DNA of 64,000 nt. Source: Glycomyces niveus. GTDB taxonomy: Bacteria; Actinomycetota; Actinomycetes; Mycobacteriales; Micromonosporaceae. The translations under genes were made by a program, and so were the position numbers. The notes beneath the pieces are model-generated. The model did not search any database and was not told the origin of the DNA. It saw only the letters and a list, made by a program, of their open reading frames with translations. The first letter of the stretch is position 1; every line of letters begins with the position of its first letter. Location of the stretch: the NCBI RefSeq assembly GCF_017592475.1, contig NZ_JAGFNP010000012.1:13624-77623 (forward strand). Direction: 5' to 3'. Below are positions 7,955 to 16,288 of the stretch, in pieces.

Positions 7955-8767
7955 CTAGCAGTCCTCGAGGTACGGGGTGACGACCTCGGCGTACGCGGCC
8001 TGGCCGGCGGCGTTCGCGTGGAACGACTCGATGTTGCCGGTGTAGCCGAGGATCCACGGGTCCGCGGAGCAGATCTCGTGGCCCGCGAAGGCGTCGCGGA
8101 CGTCGGCGAACTCGTAGCCGTGGTCGGCGGCGACGGCGGCCGTGGTGTCGGCGAGGAGGTCGGCGGTCTCGTTGAGCAGCGCCTGCTCCGCCGGCGTGAT
8201 CGCGAGGGTCCCGGAGCAGCTGGTCTCGTTGAACAGCTGCGGGTTGCCGACGACGGTGACGTCGGCGAACGGGGCGAGGTCGCCGACCTGGGTGTAGAGG
8301 TCGTCGAGCTCGGCGGGGAGCGTGCCGGTGATGACGGCCTGCGCGTTCGCGACCGCGCCCTGGCAGAGCGCGGTGTCGGTGCCGGCGCAGGCGCCGAGCA
8401 CGTTCGAGAAGCCGGCGTCGTTGCCGCCCACGCCGATGGTGACCTCGCGGGTGCGCCAGGTCAGGTTGCCGAGCTGCTCGGCGACGACGTCTTCGACGCG
8501 GGCGCCGGAGCAGGCGTCGAACGACAGCCGCGCGCCGACGCTCGCGGCCACGAGCTGCGGGTAGGCGTTGGCGGAGCGGTAGCAGTCGGTGCCGTCGTCG
8601 GCGTAGTCGCCGGCGCCCACACCGGACACATAGGAGTCGCCGAGGGCGACGTACCGCGGCGACCAGGTGCCGGCGGCGGAGGCCGGGGCGGCGAACGAGG
8701 CCGCCGCGATGCCGGCGACGGCCGCGGCCGCGAGGGTGCGCGCGAGGCGCTCAGTGGATCGGGTCAT
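7955..8767 (-). CDS. Secreted SGNH/GDSL hydrolase (esterase/lipase), copy 1
   Basis: This 270-residue exported esterase has a signal peptide of about 31 residues. SGNH block I is GDSYVSG (nucleophile Ser45), block III is the GVGGNDAGF stretch (oxyanion Asn), and block V is SFHANAAGQ with the catalytic His; the position before it is Glu rather than the Asp of the DxxH motif. Conserved Cys pairs (CYRSANAYP, FDACSGA, ACAGT, ALCQG, TSCSG) match the disulfide-rich Streptomyces-type SGNH lipases. It starts at ATG 8767 behind AAGGAGACCC. It is the tandem paralogue of the next gene upstream, about 60-65% alike by eye. It may deacylate lipids or plant polymers. Confidence 0.9.
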   Translation of the reverse strand: MTRSTERLARTLAAAAVAGIAAASFAAPASAAGTWSPRYVALGDSYVSGVGAGDYADDGTDCYRSANAYPQLVAASVGARLSFDACSGARVEDVVAEQLGNLTWRTREVTIGVGGNDAGFSNVLGACAGTDTALCQGAVANAQAVITGTLPAELDDLYTQVGDLAPFADVTVVGNPQLFNETSCSGTLAITPAEQALLNETADLLADTTAAVAADHGYEFADVRDAFAGHEICSADPWILGYTGNIESFHANAAGQAAYAEVVTPYLEDC

Positions 8768-8843
8768 GGGTCTCCTTTTGATGTGTCGGGTCGGGCGGGT
8801 GGCCCGGCCCGTGGGGTCCCGGGGACGGCCGTCGAAACGGGAC

Positions 8844-8880
8844 GACCGGCCCCGAGGAGAAGACTCCCCCGGGGCCGGTC
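8844..8880 (-). terminator. Hairpin terminator after SGNH copy 2
   Basis: GACCGGCCCC (8844-8853) pairs perfectly with GGGGCCGGTC (8871-8880), with a 17-base loop. It sits between the two esterase genes just past the stop codon of the upstream copy. Confidence 0.6.
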
Positions 8881-8890
8881 GCGGTTGCCT

Positions 8891-9712
8891 CTAGTAGTCG
8901 AGCATCGGAAGGACGACGTCGGTGTACGCGTCCTGGCCGGCGGCGTTGGGGTGGAACGACTCGAGGGTCCCGGTGTAGCCGAGGATCCACGGGTCGGCCG
9001 AGCACACGCCGTGGCCGTCGAAGGCCGCGCGCGGGTCGGCGAAGTCGAAGCCGTGGTCGGCGGCGACGGCCGCGGTGGTCTCCGCGAGGAGATCGGCGGC
9101 GTCGTTGAGCAGCGCCTGCTCCTCCGGGGTGATCGCGAGCGCGCCCTGGCAGGCGGTCTCGTTGAACAGGCGCGGGTTGCCGACGACGACGATCTCGGCC
9201 GAGAACGCGCGGTTCTCGACGCGGGTGTAGAGGTCGTCGAGCTCGGCCGGGAGCGAGTCGGTGATGATGCTGCGCGCGTTGGTGATCGCGGCCTTGCACA
9301 GCGCGGTGTCGGTGCCCGCGCAGGCGGTCAGCACGGAGGAGAAGCCGGCGTCGTTGCCGCCCACGCCGATCGTGACGTGCTCGGTGTTCACCTCGTAGAG
9401 GTGGTTCAGCTGGTTGGCGATGACGTCCTCGACGCGCGCGCCCGAGCAGGCCTCGAACCAGAGCCGTTCGCCCAGTTCGACGCTGGCCTGCTTGGCGTAG
9501 GCGTTCGCGGAGCGGTAGCAGTTCGTGCCGTCGTCGGCGTAGTCGCCCGCGCCGACGCCCGAGGCGAACGAGTCGCCGAGTGCCGCGTACTGCTGGATGG
9601 TGATGTCGGCCGAGGCGGGAGCGGCGAGGCCGGCGACGCCGAAGCCCGCGATCGCCGCGACGGCGGCGGCGCTGGCGAGGACGCGGCGCGACTTGCCTTC
9701 CTTGAAGGACAC
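8891..9712 (-). CDS. Secreted SGNH/GDSL hydrolase (esterase/lipase), copy 2
   Basis: The 273-residue exported esterase is a paralogue of the neighbouring gene. The start is GTG at 9712: it has AAGGAGACCCT directly upstream, the same leader as copy 1, and the signal peptide (SRRVLASAAAV then ASA-D, cleavage near residue 35) begins there. Block I is GDSFASG (Ser48), block III GVGGNDAGF, and block V SFHPNAAGQ. The Cys pattern of copy 1 is kept. It is separated from copy 1 by a hairpin, so the two are probably transcribed separately. The LacI operator region upstream may control it. Confidence 0.9.
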   Translation of the reverse strand: MSFKEGKSRRVLASAAAVAAIAGFGVAGLAAPASADITIQQYAALGDSFASGVGAGDYADDGTNCYRSANAYAKQASVELGERLWFEACSGARVEDVIANQLNHLYEVNTEHVTIGVGGNDAGFSSVLTACAGTDTALCKAAITNARSIITDSLPAELDDLYTRVENRAFSAEIVVVGNPRLFNETACQGALAITPEEQALLNDAADLLAETTAAVAADHGFDFADPRAAFDGHGVCSADPWILGYTGTLESFHPNAAGQDAYTDVVLPMLDY

Positions 9713-9876
9713 AGGGTCTCCTTGTTGTCGACAGGGCCGGCGGGTGGACCGGTGGGTCCCCCGCCGGAGGACCGCGTCATTATAGACAGGGAAGTCCATT
9801 GTGTCGCAATAAGAACGGTGCGTGACGACGTGTCGCGCGGCGTCCACTGTAGCCCGTCTCCGCACCGCGGGATGCA

Positions 9877-9922
9877 AAACAGTTTCAAGGAAGTTTACGG
9901 AACCCGGTCGGAAACTGTTTCC
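9877..9922. promoter_or_regulatory. Twin palindromic operator of the LacI regulator
   Basis: GGAAACTGTTTCC at 9910-9922 is a 13-bp palindrome. AAACAGTTTC at 9877-9886 is a second copy in the other orientation, centred about 35 bp away. A -10-like TAGAAT lies at 9932-9937, so the proximal site covers the -35 region of the LacI gene. The region is shared with the divergent SGNH esterase copy 2. Confidence 0.55.
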
Positions 9923-9960
9923 TCCTGGGGCTAGAATGGGCCGCACACGGAGGCGAAGAG

Positions 9961-11001
9961 GTGCAGCAGATGAGCAGTCGGGCGACGCTGAGCGAGGTGG
10001 CCGCGCGGGCGGGCGTCTCCAAGGCAACGGCCTCCAAGGTGCTCAACGGCCGCCCCGGCGTCGCGGAGGCGACCCGCAAGGCCGTGCGCGACGCCATCGC
10101 CGCGCTCGACTACGTGCCGACCACCGGCCCGCGCGAATCGCCTGCGCCCCAGACGATCCACGTCGTCTTCGACACGCTCCTGAACATGTACGCGGTGTAC
10201 GTGCTGGACGGGATCATCAGCGGCGGCCGCGAACTCGGCGTCGAGGTCGTCACCAGCTCCCTGGAGGCCGAGACGCCCGGGCACAACGACCCGATCGGCG
10301 TCGACCGGATCAAGGCGATCGCCGCGCAGGGCGCGGCCGGCCTGGTCCTGGTGACCGCGCAGCTGACGACCGCGGAGCGGGACATGTGCGAGCAGCTGGG
10401 CCTGCCGCTCGTCGTCGTCGACCCCGCGAACCCCCTCGACGAGCGCGTCACCAGCCTCGGCGCCACCAACTGGGCCGGGGGCGTGCAGGCCACCCGGCAT
10501 TTGCTCGACCTGGGGCACACCAGGATCGGCTTCGCGGGCGGCCCGCCCGGTTCCCTGCCCGCGCGCGAACGCCTCCACGGCTACCGGGAGGCGCTCGAGT
10601 CCGCCGGGATCGACGTGGACCCCTCGCTCACCGGCTCGGGCACGTTCTACGCCGAGACCGGCGCGGTCCTCACCGAGCGGATGCTCGACCTCGACGACCC
10701 GCCGACGGCGGTCTTCGCCGCGAGCGACAGCATCGCCGTGGGCGTCATCCGCACCGCCCGCAAACGCGGCCTCGACGTCCCCGGCGACCTCAGCGTGGTC
10801 GGCTTCGACGACACCTACAACGCGATGTGGGTCGAGCCGCCGCTCACCACGGTGCAGCAGCCGCTGCGCCAGATGGGCCGCGTCGCCGCCCGCACCGTGC
10901 TCGACCTCGCGGCGGGCAAGGTCCCCGACTCGCACCACGTGCAGCTCGCGACCACGCTCGTCGTCCGCGAGTCCACGGCCCCGCCGCGCCGCAAAGCCTG
11001 A
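9961..11001 (+). CDS. LacI-family transcriptional regulator
   Basis: This 346-residue regulator has an N-terminal LacI helix-turn-helix (about residues 8-55, TLSEVAARAGVSKATASKVL) with the hinge helix after it, and a periplasmic-binding-protein-like sensor domain (about residues 68-340) ending in the VVGFDDTYNA and TVVQQP-type motifs. GTG at 9961 is preferred because GGAG lies eight bases upstream; ATG at 9970 is the alternative. LacI proteins of this type usually respond to sugars. It is divergent from the SGNH esterase gene with twin palindromes between them, so autoregulation and control of the esterase are likely. Confidence 0.9.
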   Translation: MQQMSSRATLSEVAARAGVSKATASKVLNGRPGVAEATRKAVRDAIAALDYVPTTGPRESPAPQTIHVVFDTLLNMYAVYVLDGIISGGRELGVEVVTSSLEAETPGHNDPIGVDRIKAIAAQGAAGLVLVTAQLTTAERDMCEQLGLPLVVVDPANPLDERVTSLGATNWAGGVQATRHLLDLGHTRIGFAGGPPGSLPARERLHGYREALESAGIDVDPSLTGSGTFYAETGAVLTERMLDLDDPPTAVFAASDSIAVGVIRTARKRGLDVPGDLSVVGFDDTYNAMWVEPPLTTVQQPLRQMGRVAARTVLDLAAGKVPDSHHVQLATTLVVRESTAPPRRKA

Positions 11002-11018
11002 AACCACCGGTCGGCGGG

Positions 11019-12182
11019 TCAGGGCCTCTTGAGGAACAGCCCCAGGACGACGGCGGTCAGCGGTACGGCGCAAAGGACGGTGAAGACCCCTTCGGGGCCT
11101 TGCCGTTCGGCGATGAGCCCGAACACCGGGGCGAAGAGGCCGCCCACGCTCATGGCCAGCCCGAGGGTGACCCCCGCGGCGGTGCCGGGACGGGTCGGCA
11201 GGTAGTCCTGCGCGAGTTTGACCAGCACCGCGAACGGGATGTTGATCGCGACGCCGACGGCGAGGGCCAGGACCAGCGGTGCGTACTCGCCAGGGGTGAT
11301 CCTGAGCAGGACGAGCAGCGGGATGATCAGCACCCCGCCGAGCCGGGTGATCGCGATGGCGCCGAAGCGGTCGGCGAGGCGCCCGCCGAGGAGGGTGCCG
11401 ATCACGCTGCCGAGCATGAAGCCCGCCAGGGCCGTCCCGGCGACGGCGTGGCCGGCGCCGAGGTGGCGGATCCAGTACAGCTCGATGAAGGTGATGATCC
11501 CGACCCAGAGGATCGAGCGGACCACCTCGATCGCGGTGAGGACCGCGAAAGGACCCCAGCGGTCGGTGCCGGTGCGGACTTGGGGCGGAGCCGCTTTCAC
11601 GCGGGTGTGCTTGCGGAGCATGACGAAGGCGATGAGCACGGCGGGCGGGATGAACAGCGCGGTGGCGCCCACGCCCATGGCCATGAGGGCGGGCGTGGCG
11701 AGGACGGGGGCGAGGAAGAAGCCGACCGAGCCACCCGCGGCGAAGATGCTCATGCCGGTGGCGCTGTCGCCGGCCGCTTCGCGCGCGCCTTTGCCCGCGG
11801 CGGGGTGGAACATGGCGACGCCGAGGCCCGAGAGGAAGACGAGGGCGAGGACCAGGGAGTACGGGCCGGCGAGTCCAGCGAGGCCGAGGCCGAGACCGGC
11901 GAGGGCGACGCCCGCGGGGGCGAACCAGTCGAGGCGGCGGCGGTCGACCAGGAGCCCGAAGAGCGGCTGCGGGATCGAGGCGCCGAGGGCGGCGGCGAGG
12001 GTGAGGCCGGTGGCGGCGACGTAGCCGTAGCCGCGGTCGAGCACGAAGTAGGGGACGACGGCGGGCACGAGCCCTTGGTAGAGGTCGTCCACGGCGTGGG
12101 CGGTGCCCCACAGCCACATGCGCCGCAGCGGCGAGGGCGAGGCGTCCCGGCGGGGCGCGGTCGGGGCGGCGGTCTGGGTCAT
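11019..12182 (-). CDS. MFS transporter (Fsr/NimT-like efflux type)
   Basis: The 387-residue protein has about twelve membrane helices. The first helix AHAVDDLYQGLVPAVVPYF and the GLGVAMFHPAAGK loop near residue 120 resemble the fosmidomycin-resistance-type branch of drug efflux MFS proteins. The start is ATG 12182 with AAGGAG seven to eight bases upstream; a longer frame runs upstream but lacks conserved sequence. It is divergent, 76 bp apart, from an AraC regulator of the NimR type, an arrangement known from E. coli nimR/nimT. The exported compound is unknown. Confidence 0.87.
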   Translation of the reverse strand: MTQTAAPTAPRRDASPSPLRRMWLWGTAHAVDDLYQGLVPAVVPYFVLDRGYGYVAATGLTLAAALGASIPQPLFGLLVDRRRLDWFAPAGVALAGLGLGLAGLAGPYSLVLALVFLSGLGVAMFHPAAGKGAREAAGDSATGMSIFAAGGSVGFFLAPVLATPALMAMGVGATALFIPPAVLIAFVMLRKHTRVKAAPPQVRTGTDRWGPFAVLTAIEVVRSILWVGIITFIELYWIRHLGAGHAVAGTALAGFMLGSVIGTLLGGRLADRFGAIAITRLGGVLIIPLLVLLRITPGEYAPLVLALAVGVAINIPFAVLVKLAQDYLPTRPGTAAGVTLGLAMSVGGLFAPVFGLIAERQGPEGVFTVLCAVPLTAVVLGLFLKRP

Positions 12183-12258
12183 GCGCGGTGCTCCTTGTCG
12201 GTTCGTCCCAAGGATTCCGACTCGCCGCGGGCTCCGGCTAACGGTATTCTGCCGAGTT

Positions 12259-13029
12259 ATGTCGATCGACGGCCATGTTGACGGGCGGATCATTCCGAGT
12301 TCGCCGATCCGGATGCTCTCGCACCTGGAGCGGATCGACCGGCACCGCCACGACGGGCACCAGCTGATCTACCCGCGGCGCGGGGTGCTGCGGGTGTTCA
12401 CGGCGTCGGGGGTGTGGGTGGTGCCGCCGTCCCAGGGGGTGTGGATGCCCGCCGGGACGGACCACGCGCACCGGGCGTGCGGGACGACCGAGATGCGGGC
12501 GATCCTGTTCGCGACCGACGGCCCGGGGCCGTTCATCGCGCGCCCGACGGTGCTGGCGTTCACGCCGCTGCTGCGCGAGGCCGTCACGTGCCTGACCGAC
12601 GACGCCGGGCTCGCGGCGGACACGCGGGTCCATCTCGAGCGGGTCGTGCTCGACCTGCTGCGCGGTGTCGAAGCGCCGCAGCGGTTCCTGCCCGCGCTGC
12701 CGGATCCGCGGCTGCGCGAGGTGGTGGCGCTCCTGGAGGACGATCCGGCGGACCGGCGGACGCTGGCGCAGTTGGGGACGGCCGTGGGCGCGTCGGAGCG
12801 GACGCTGAGCCGGCTGTTCCGGGAGCAGGCGGGGATGACCTTCGCGCAGTGGCGCGGGCAGTTCCGGCTGCACCACGCGCTGGTGCTGCTCGCGGAGGGG
12901 CACCAGGTCACGCGCATCTCGGGAGCGTGCGGGTACGCGAGCCCGAGCGCGTTCATCGGCGCGTTCCGGGAGGCGTTCGGCGTGACGCCGGGCGAGTATG
13001 TGAGAAGCGAGCCCGACCTTCGGCTGTAG
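12259..13029 (+). CDS. AraC-family regulator, NimR-like
   Basis: This 256-residue regulator has an N-terminal cupin sensing domain (about residues 20-100, with HRHDGHQLIYPRRGVLRV and VVPPSQGVWMPAGTDHAH) and a C-terminal AraC double helix-turn-helix (about residues 165-250, with LAQLGTAVGASERTLSRLF and ISGACGYASPSAFIGAFR). ATG 12259 is chosen because the cupin begins about 20 residues later. A -10-like TATTCT at 12245-12250 only nine bases upstream suggests a leaderless mRNA. It probably controls the divergent MFS efflux gene. Confidence 0.88.
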   Translation: MSIDGHVDGRIIPSSPIRMLSHLERIDRHRHDGHQLIYPRRGVLRVFTASGVWVVPPSQGVWMPAGTDHAHRACGTTEMRAILFATDGPGPFIARPTVLAFTPLLREAVTCLTDDAGLAADTRVHLERVVLDLLRGVEAPQRFLPALPDPRLREVVALLEDDPADRRTLAQLGTAVGASERTLSRLFREQAGMTFAQWRGQFRLHHALVLLAEGHQVTRISGACGYASPSAFIGAFREAFGVTPGEYVRSEPDLRL

Positions 13030-13079
13030 GGCGGCCATTGCCTTGATGGCGCTTGCGGGCTATCCTGAACTCCCGTCAT

Positions 13080-13101
13080 TATATCGATTCAATTCGATAT
13101 T
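13080..13101. promoter_or_regulatory. AT-rich inverted repeat upstream of the PL11 lyase
   Basis: TATATCGA and TCGATATT flank a six-base spacer; the seven-base arms ATATCGA/TCGATAT match perfectly. The site is about 130 bp upstream of the lyase start in otherwise GC-rich DNA. A very similar site precedes the CE1 esterase at 51563-51584, suggesting a common regulator. Confidence 0.5.
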
Positions 13102-13232
13102 TCAATATGTCCTGCAGACGGCCGCGGTCGCCCGGCACGCCGCCCGGCCCCTCACCTCACCTCACCCTGTGCCGATGCGCGCCTTCGCGTTCCCTGGTCT
13201 GGCGCGCCCTCACCATCAGATACGGAGTGAAC

Positions 13233-15476
13233 ATGAAGCAGTCCACCTCCCCCCGGGCGAGACGCCTCCGCGCACCGGCGGCCGCCGCCATAGGGCTGGT
13301 CGCCGTCGCCGCAACGATGTGGGCGATGACCGACGCGAACGCCGCCACCGTCCGCTACGAGGCCGAGACCGCCCCGGCCGTCTGCGACGGCACGATCGAC
13401 TCGAACCACACCGGCTACTCCGGCAGCGGATTCTGCAACTCCACCAACGCCTCCGGCGCCGCCGCCCAGTTCACCGTCAACGCCGCGAGCGCCGGCACCG
13501 CCACCCTCGCGATCCGGTACGCCCACGGCGCCACCGACTCCCGCCCGGCCGACATCGTCGTCAACGGCGCCACCGTGGCATCCGCCAGCGCGTTCGGCGC
13601 GACCGGCGCGTGGACCGCCTGGTCGACGAAGACGGTCGCGGTCCCGGTGAACGCCGGGAGCAACATGGTGCGACTCGTGGCATCGTCGGCGGCCGGTCTG
13701 GCGAACATCGACTACGTCGAGCTCACCGACGGGTCGGCGGCGCAGACCGGTCCGATCATGGAGGACCTGGGACGCGGGGTGACGGTGGTGCCCTCGGGCG
13801 GCGGGAGCCTGGTCAGCTGGCGGCTGCTGGGCACGGACACGGCGAGCACGGCGTTCAACGTGTACCGCAACGGGACGCTGCTGAACGGCAGCCCGATCAC
13901 GGGCGCCACGAACTACCTCGACGCGGGCGGGAGCGGCACGTACACGGTCGCGGCCGTGAACGGCGGGACGGTCGGCGCCCCGTCGGGTGCGGAGGCGGTG
14001 TTCAACTCGAGCGGGTACCGGGACGTCCCGATCCAGCGGCCCGCGGGCGGGACGACGCCGTCGGGCGAGGCGTACACGTACAGCGCGAACGACATGAGCG
14101 TGGGCGACCTGGACGGGGACGGCCAGTACGAGTACCTCGTGAAGTGGGATCCGAGCAACGCGAAGGACAATTCGCAGTCGGGCTACACGGGGAACGTCTA
14201 CATTGACGCGTACCGGCTGAACGGGCAGCGCCTGTGGCGGATCGATCTGGGCCGCAACATCAGGGCGGGTGCGCACTACACGCAGTTCCAGGTGTACGAC
14301 TACGACTCGGACGGCGACGCGGAGATCGCGATGAAGACCGCCGACGCGACGGTGTCGGGCACGGGCCAGGTCGTCGGGAACGCGGGCGCGGACCACCGCA
14401 ACAGCGGCGGGTACATCCTCACGGGCCCTGAATATCTGACGATCTTCAACGGCGCGAACGGCGCGATCCTGGACACGATCGACTACCAGCCGCCGCGCGG
14501 GACGGTGTCGAACTGGGGCGACAACTACGGGAACCGGGTGGACCGGTTCCTGGCGGGCACGGCCTATCTGGACGGTCGGCGCCCGAGCATGGTCTTCTCG
14601 CGCGGGTACTACACACGCAGCGTGATCTGGGCGGTGGACTTCAACGGCACGGACCTGGTGTCGCGCTGGGTGTTCGACTCGAACAGCGCGGGCGGCCAGT
14701 ACACGGGGCAAGGGGCGCACAGCCTCTCGATCGCGGACCTGAACGGCGACGGCCGCCAGGACGTGGTGTTCGGTGCGATGGCGGTCGGTTCGAACGGGCA
14801 GGCGCTGTACAACACGGGGTTCGGGCACGGCGATGCGCTGCACGTCTCGGACTTCGTGCCGGGCCGGGCGGGCCAGGAGGTGTTCATGCCGCATGAGAGC
14901 GCCAGCCAGCCTTCGTCCAGTTTGAACGGGTCCAACGGGTCGATCCTGTTCCAGACGCCGGCGAGCGGCGACAACGGGCGCGGCGTGGCCGCGAACGTCC
15001 TGTCGGGCAATGCGGGCGCCGAGTACTGGTCGTCGAACGTCAGCGGCCTGCTGAACGCGTCGGGCGCGAACATCGGCGCGAAGCCGGCGTCGATCAACTT
15101 CGTGTCCTGGTGGGACGGCGACGGCGAGCGCGAGCTGCTGGACGGCACGGCGATCACGAACTACCCGTCGGGGACGCTGCTGACCGGTGCCGGCGTGGCG
15201 TCGAACAACGGCACGAAGGCCACGCCGGGGCTCTCGGCGGACCTGTTCGGGGACTGGCGGGAGGAGGTGGTCTGGCGGACGGGCGACAACGCGGCGCTGC
15301 GGATCTACGCGACCCCGTCGACCACGAACCTGCGCATCGCGACGCTGATGCACGACCCGCAGTACCGGGTGGCGGTCGCGTGGCAGAACACGGCGTACAA
15401 CCAGCCGCCGCATCCGAGCTTCTACATCGGCAGTGATGTGACGAGCTATCCGTTCCCGGCGATCTCGACGCCTTGA
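13233..15476 (+). CDS. Secreted rhamnogalacturonan lyase, CBM35-PL11
   Basis: The 747-residue exported enzyme has a signal peptide (cleavage after about residue 37, ANA-A), a CBM35-like module (about residues 39-165, starting VRYEAETA and ending IDYVELTDG) and a PL11 beta-propeller domain (about residues 172-745). PL11 markers are DLGRGVTVVPS, the DLDGDGQYEYLVKWDP calcium-type repeat, GYYTRSVIWAVDFNG, and the C-terminal DPQYRVAVAWQNTAYNQPPH. PL11 enzymes cleave the rhamnogalacturonan I backbone of pectin by beta-elimination. The start is ATG 13233 with GGAG six bases upstream. It is followed by a strong terminator and is likely monocistronic. Confidence 0.93.
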   Translation: MKQSTSPRARRLRAPAAAAIGLVAVAATMWAMTDANAATVRYEAETAPAVCDGTIDSNHTGYSGSGFCNSTNASGAAAQFTVNAASAGTATLAIRYAHGATDSRPADIVVNGATVASASAFGATGAWTAWSTKTVAVPVNAGSNMVRLVASSAAGLANIDYVELTDGSAAQTGPIMEDLGRGVTVVPSGGGSLVSWRLLGTDTASTAFNVYRNGTLLNGSPITGATNYLDAGGSGTYTVAAVNGGTVGAPSGAEAVFNSSGYRDVPIQRPAGGTTPSGEAYTYSANDMSVGDLDGDGQYEYLVKWDPSNAKDNSQSGYTGNVYIDAYRLNGQRLWRIDLGRNIRAGAHYTQFQVYDYDSDGDAEIAMKTADATVSGTGQVVGNAGADHRNSGGYILTGPEYLTIFNGANGAILDTIDYQPPRGTVSNWGDNYGNRVDRFLAGTAYLDGRRPSMVFSRGYYTRSVIWAVDFNGTDLVSRWVFDSNSAGGQYTGQGAHSLSIADLNGDGRQDVVFGAMAVGSNGQALYNTGFGHGDALHVSDFVPGRAGQEVFMPHESASQPSSSLNGSNGSILFQTPASGDNGRGVAANVLSGNAGAEYWSSNVSGLLNASGANIGAKPASINFVSWWDGDGERELLDGTAITNYPSGTLLTGAGVASNNGTKATPGLSADLFGDWREEVVWRTGDNAALRIYATPSTTNLRIATLMHDPQYRVAVAWQNTAYNQPPHPSFYIGSDVTSYPFPAISTP

Positions 15477-15492
15477 TCTCCCCCACGATGCC

Positions 15493-15520
15493 GGGGCCCG
15501 CGACGCACGTCGCGGGCCCC
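15493..15520 (+). terminator. Hairpin terminator after the PL11 lyase
   Basis: GGGGCCCGCGAC pairs with GTCGCGGGCCCC around a four-base loop and is followed by CGCCTTTT. This is a good Rho-independent terminator. Confidence 0.8.
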
Positions 15521-15602
15521 CGCCTTTTCAGGTCCGATGAATTCTGGCGGGCCGCGTCGTCTCCATGGCGAGAAGTGCATCCGATCAGAGGAGCGAAGAC
15601 GC

Positions 15603-16190
15603 ATGGCGCACACCGATGTCAACTTCAAGCCGGTCGCTGACCTGGTGGCGGGGCTGATCGACGGCGTTGAGGACGACCGGTCGGCGGGTCCGACGCCGTG
15701 CGGTCGCTACACGCAGGCGCAGCTGCTCAACCACCTGCTCGGCCTGTGCCTGGCGTTCACGGCGGCGGCGCGCGGCGAGCGCGGCCCCCACAACGACGCC
15801 CCGCCCGCCGAGCCCGCGACCGACCTCGAACCCGAGTGGCGCGGCGAGCTGCGGCACCGTCTCGACACCCTCGCCGAGGCATGGTCCTCGGAGGGCGCAT
15901 GGGAGGGCCACGCGGTCGCCGGCGGCGTCGTCCTCCCGGCGGCGATCATGGGCCTCGTCGCCCTCAACGAGCTCGCCGTCCACGGCTGGGACCTGGCCCG
16001 CGCCACCGGCCAGGACTTCGACCTCCCCGCGGACACCGTCGCGACCCTGGTCGAATTCGTCGCCCGAGACGCCCACGACCAGTCCGCCCGCGAAGGCATC
16101 TACGGCCCCGTCGTCGCCCTCCCCGCCGACGCCGCCCCCCAAGACCGGCTCATCGCCCTCACCGGCCGCGACCCGGCCTGGCGCCCGTAG
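15603..16190 (+). CDS. TIGR03086-family metal-binding protein (DinB/mycothiol-dependent isomerase fold)
   Basis: The 195-residue soluble protein has the N-terminal helix pattern LLNHLLGLCLAFTAAARG and the hallmark ELAVHGWDLARATGQ near residue 125, as in the actinobacterial TIGR03086 group of the maleylpyruvate isomerase/DinB superfamily. Family members bind a metal through three His residues and some use mycothiol as cofactor; no specific reaction is predicted. The start is ATG 15603, with GAGGAG eight to ten bases upstream. It stands alone between two hairpins. Confidence 0.85.
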   Translation: MAHTDVNFKPVADLVAGLIDGVEDDRSAGPTPCGRYTQAQLLNHLLGLCLAFTAAARGERGPHNDAPPAEPATDLEPEWRGELRHRLDTLAEAWSSEGAWEGHAVAGGVVLPAAIMGLVALNELAVHGWDLARATGQDFDLPADTVATLVEFVARDAHDQSAREGIYGPVVALPADAAPQDRLIALTGRDPAWRP

Positions 16191-16208
16191 GCCGGGCGCG
16201 TTCGCGAG

Positions 16209-16244
16209 CGACCGGCCCCGCAGCGATCGCGGCGGGGCCGGTCG
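16209..16244. terminator. Bidirectional hairpin terminator
   Basis: CGACCGGCCCCGC pairs with GCGGGGCCGGTCG around a ten-base loop. It lies between the convergent TIGR03086 and CBM2-DUF6055 genes. Confidence 0.7.
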
Positions 16245-16288
16245 GTGTGTCGGGCCGCTGCACCCGCGGGCGGGCGCTGCGGTGGTGG

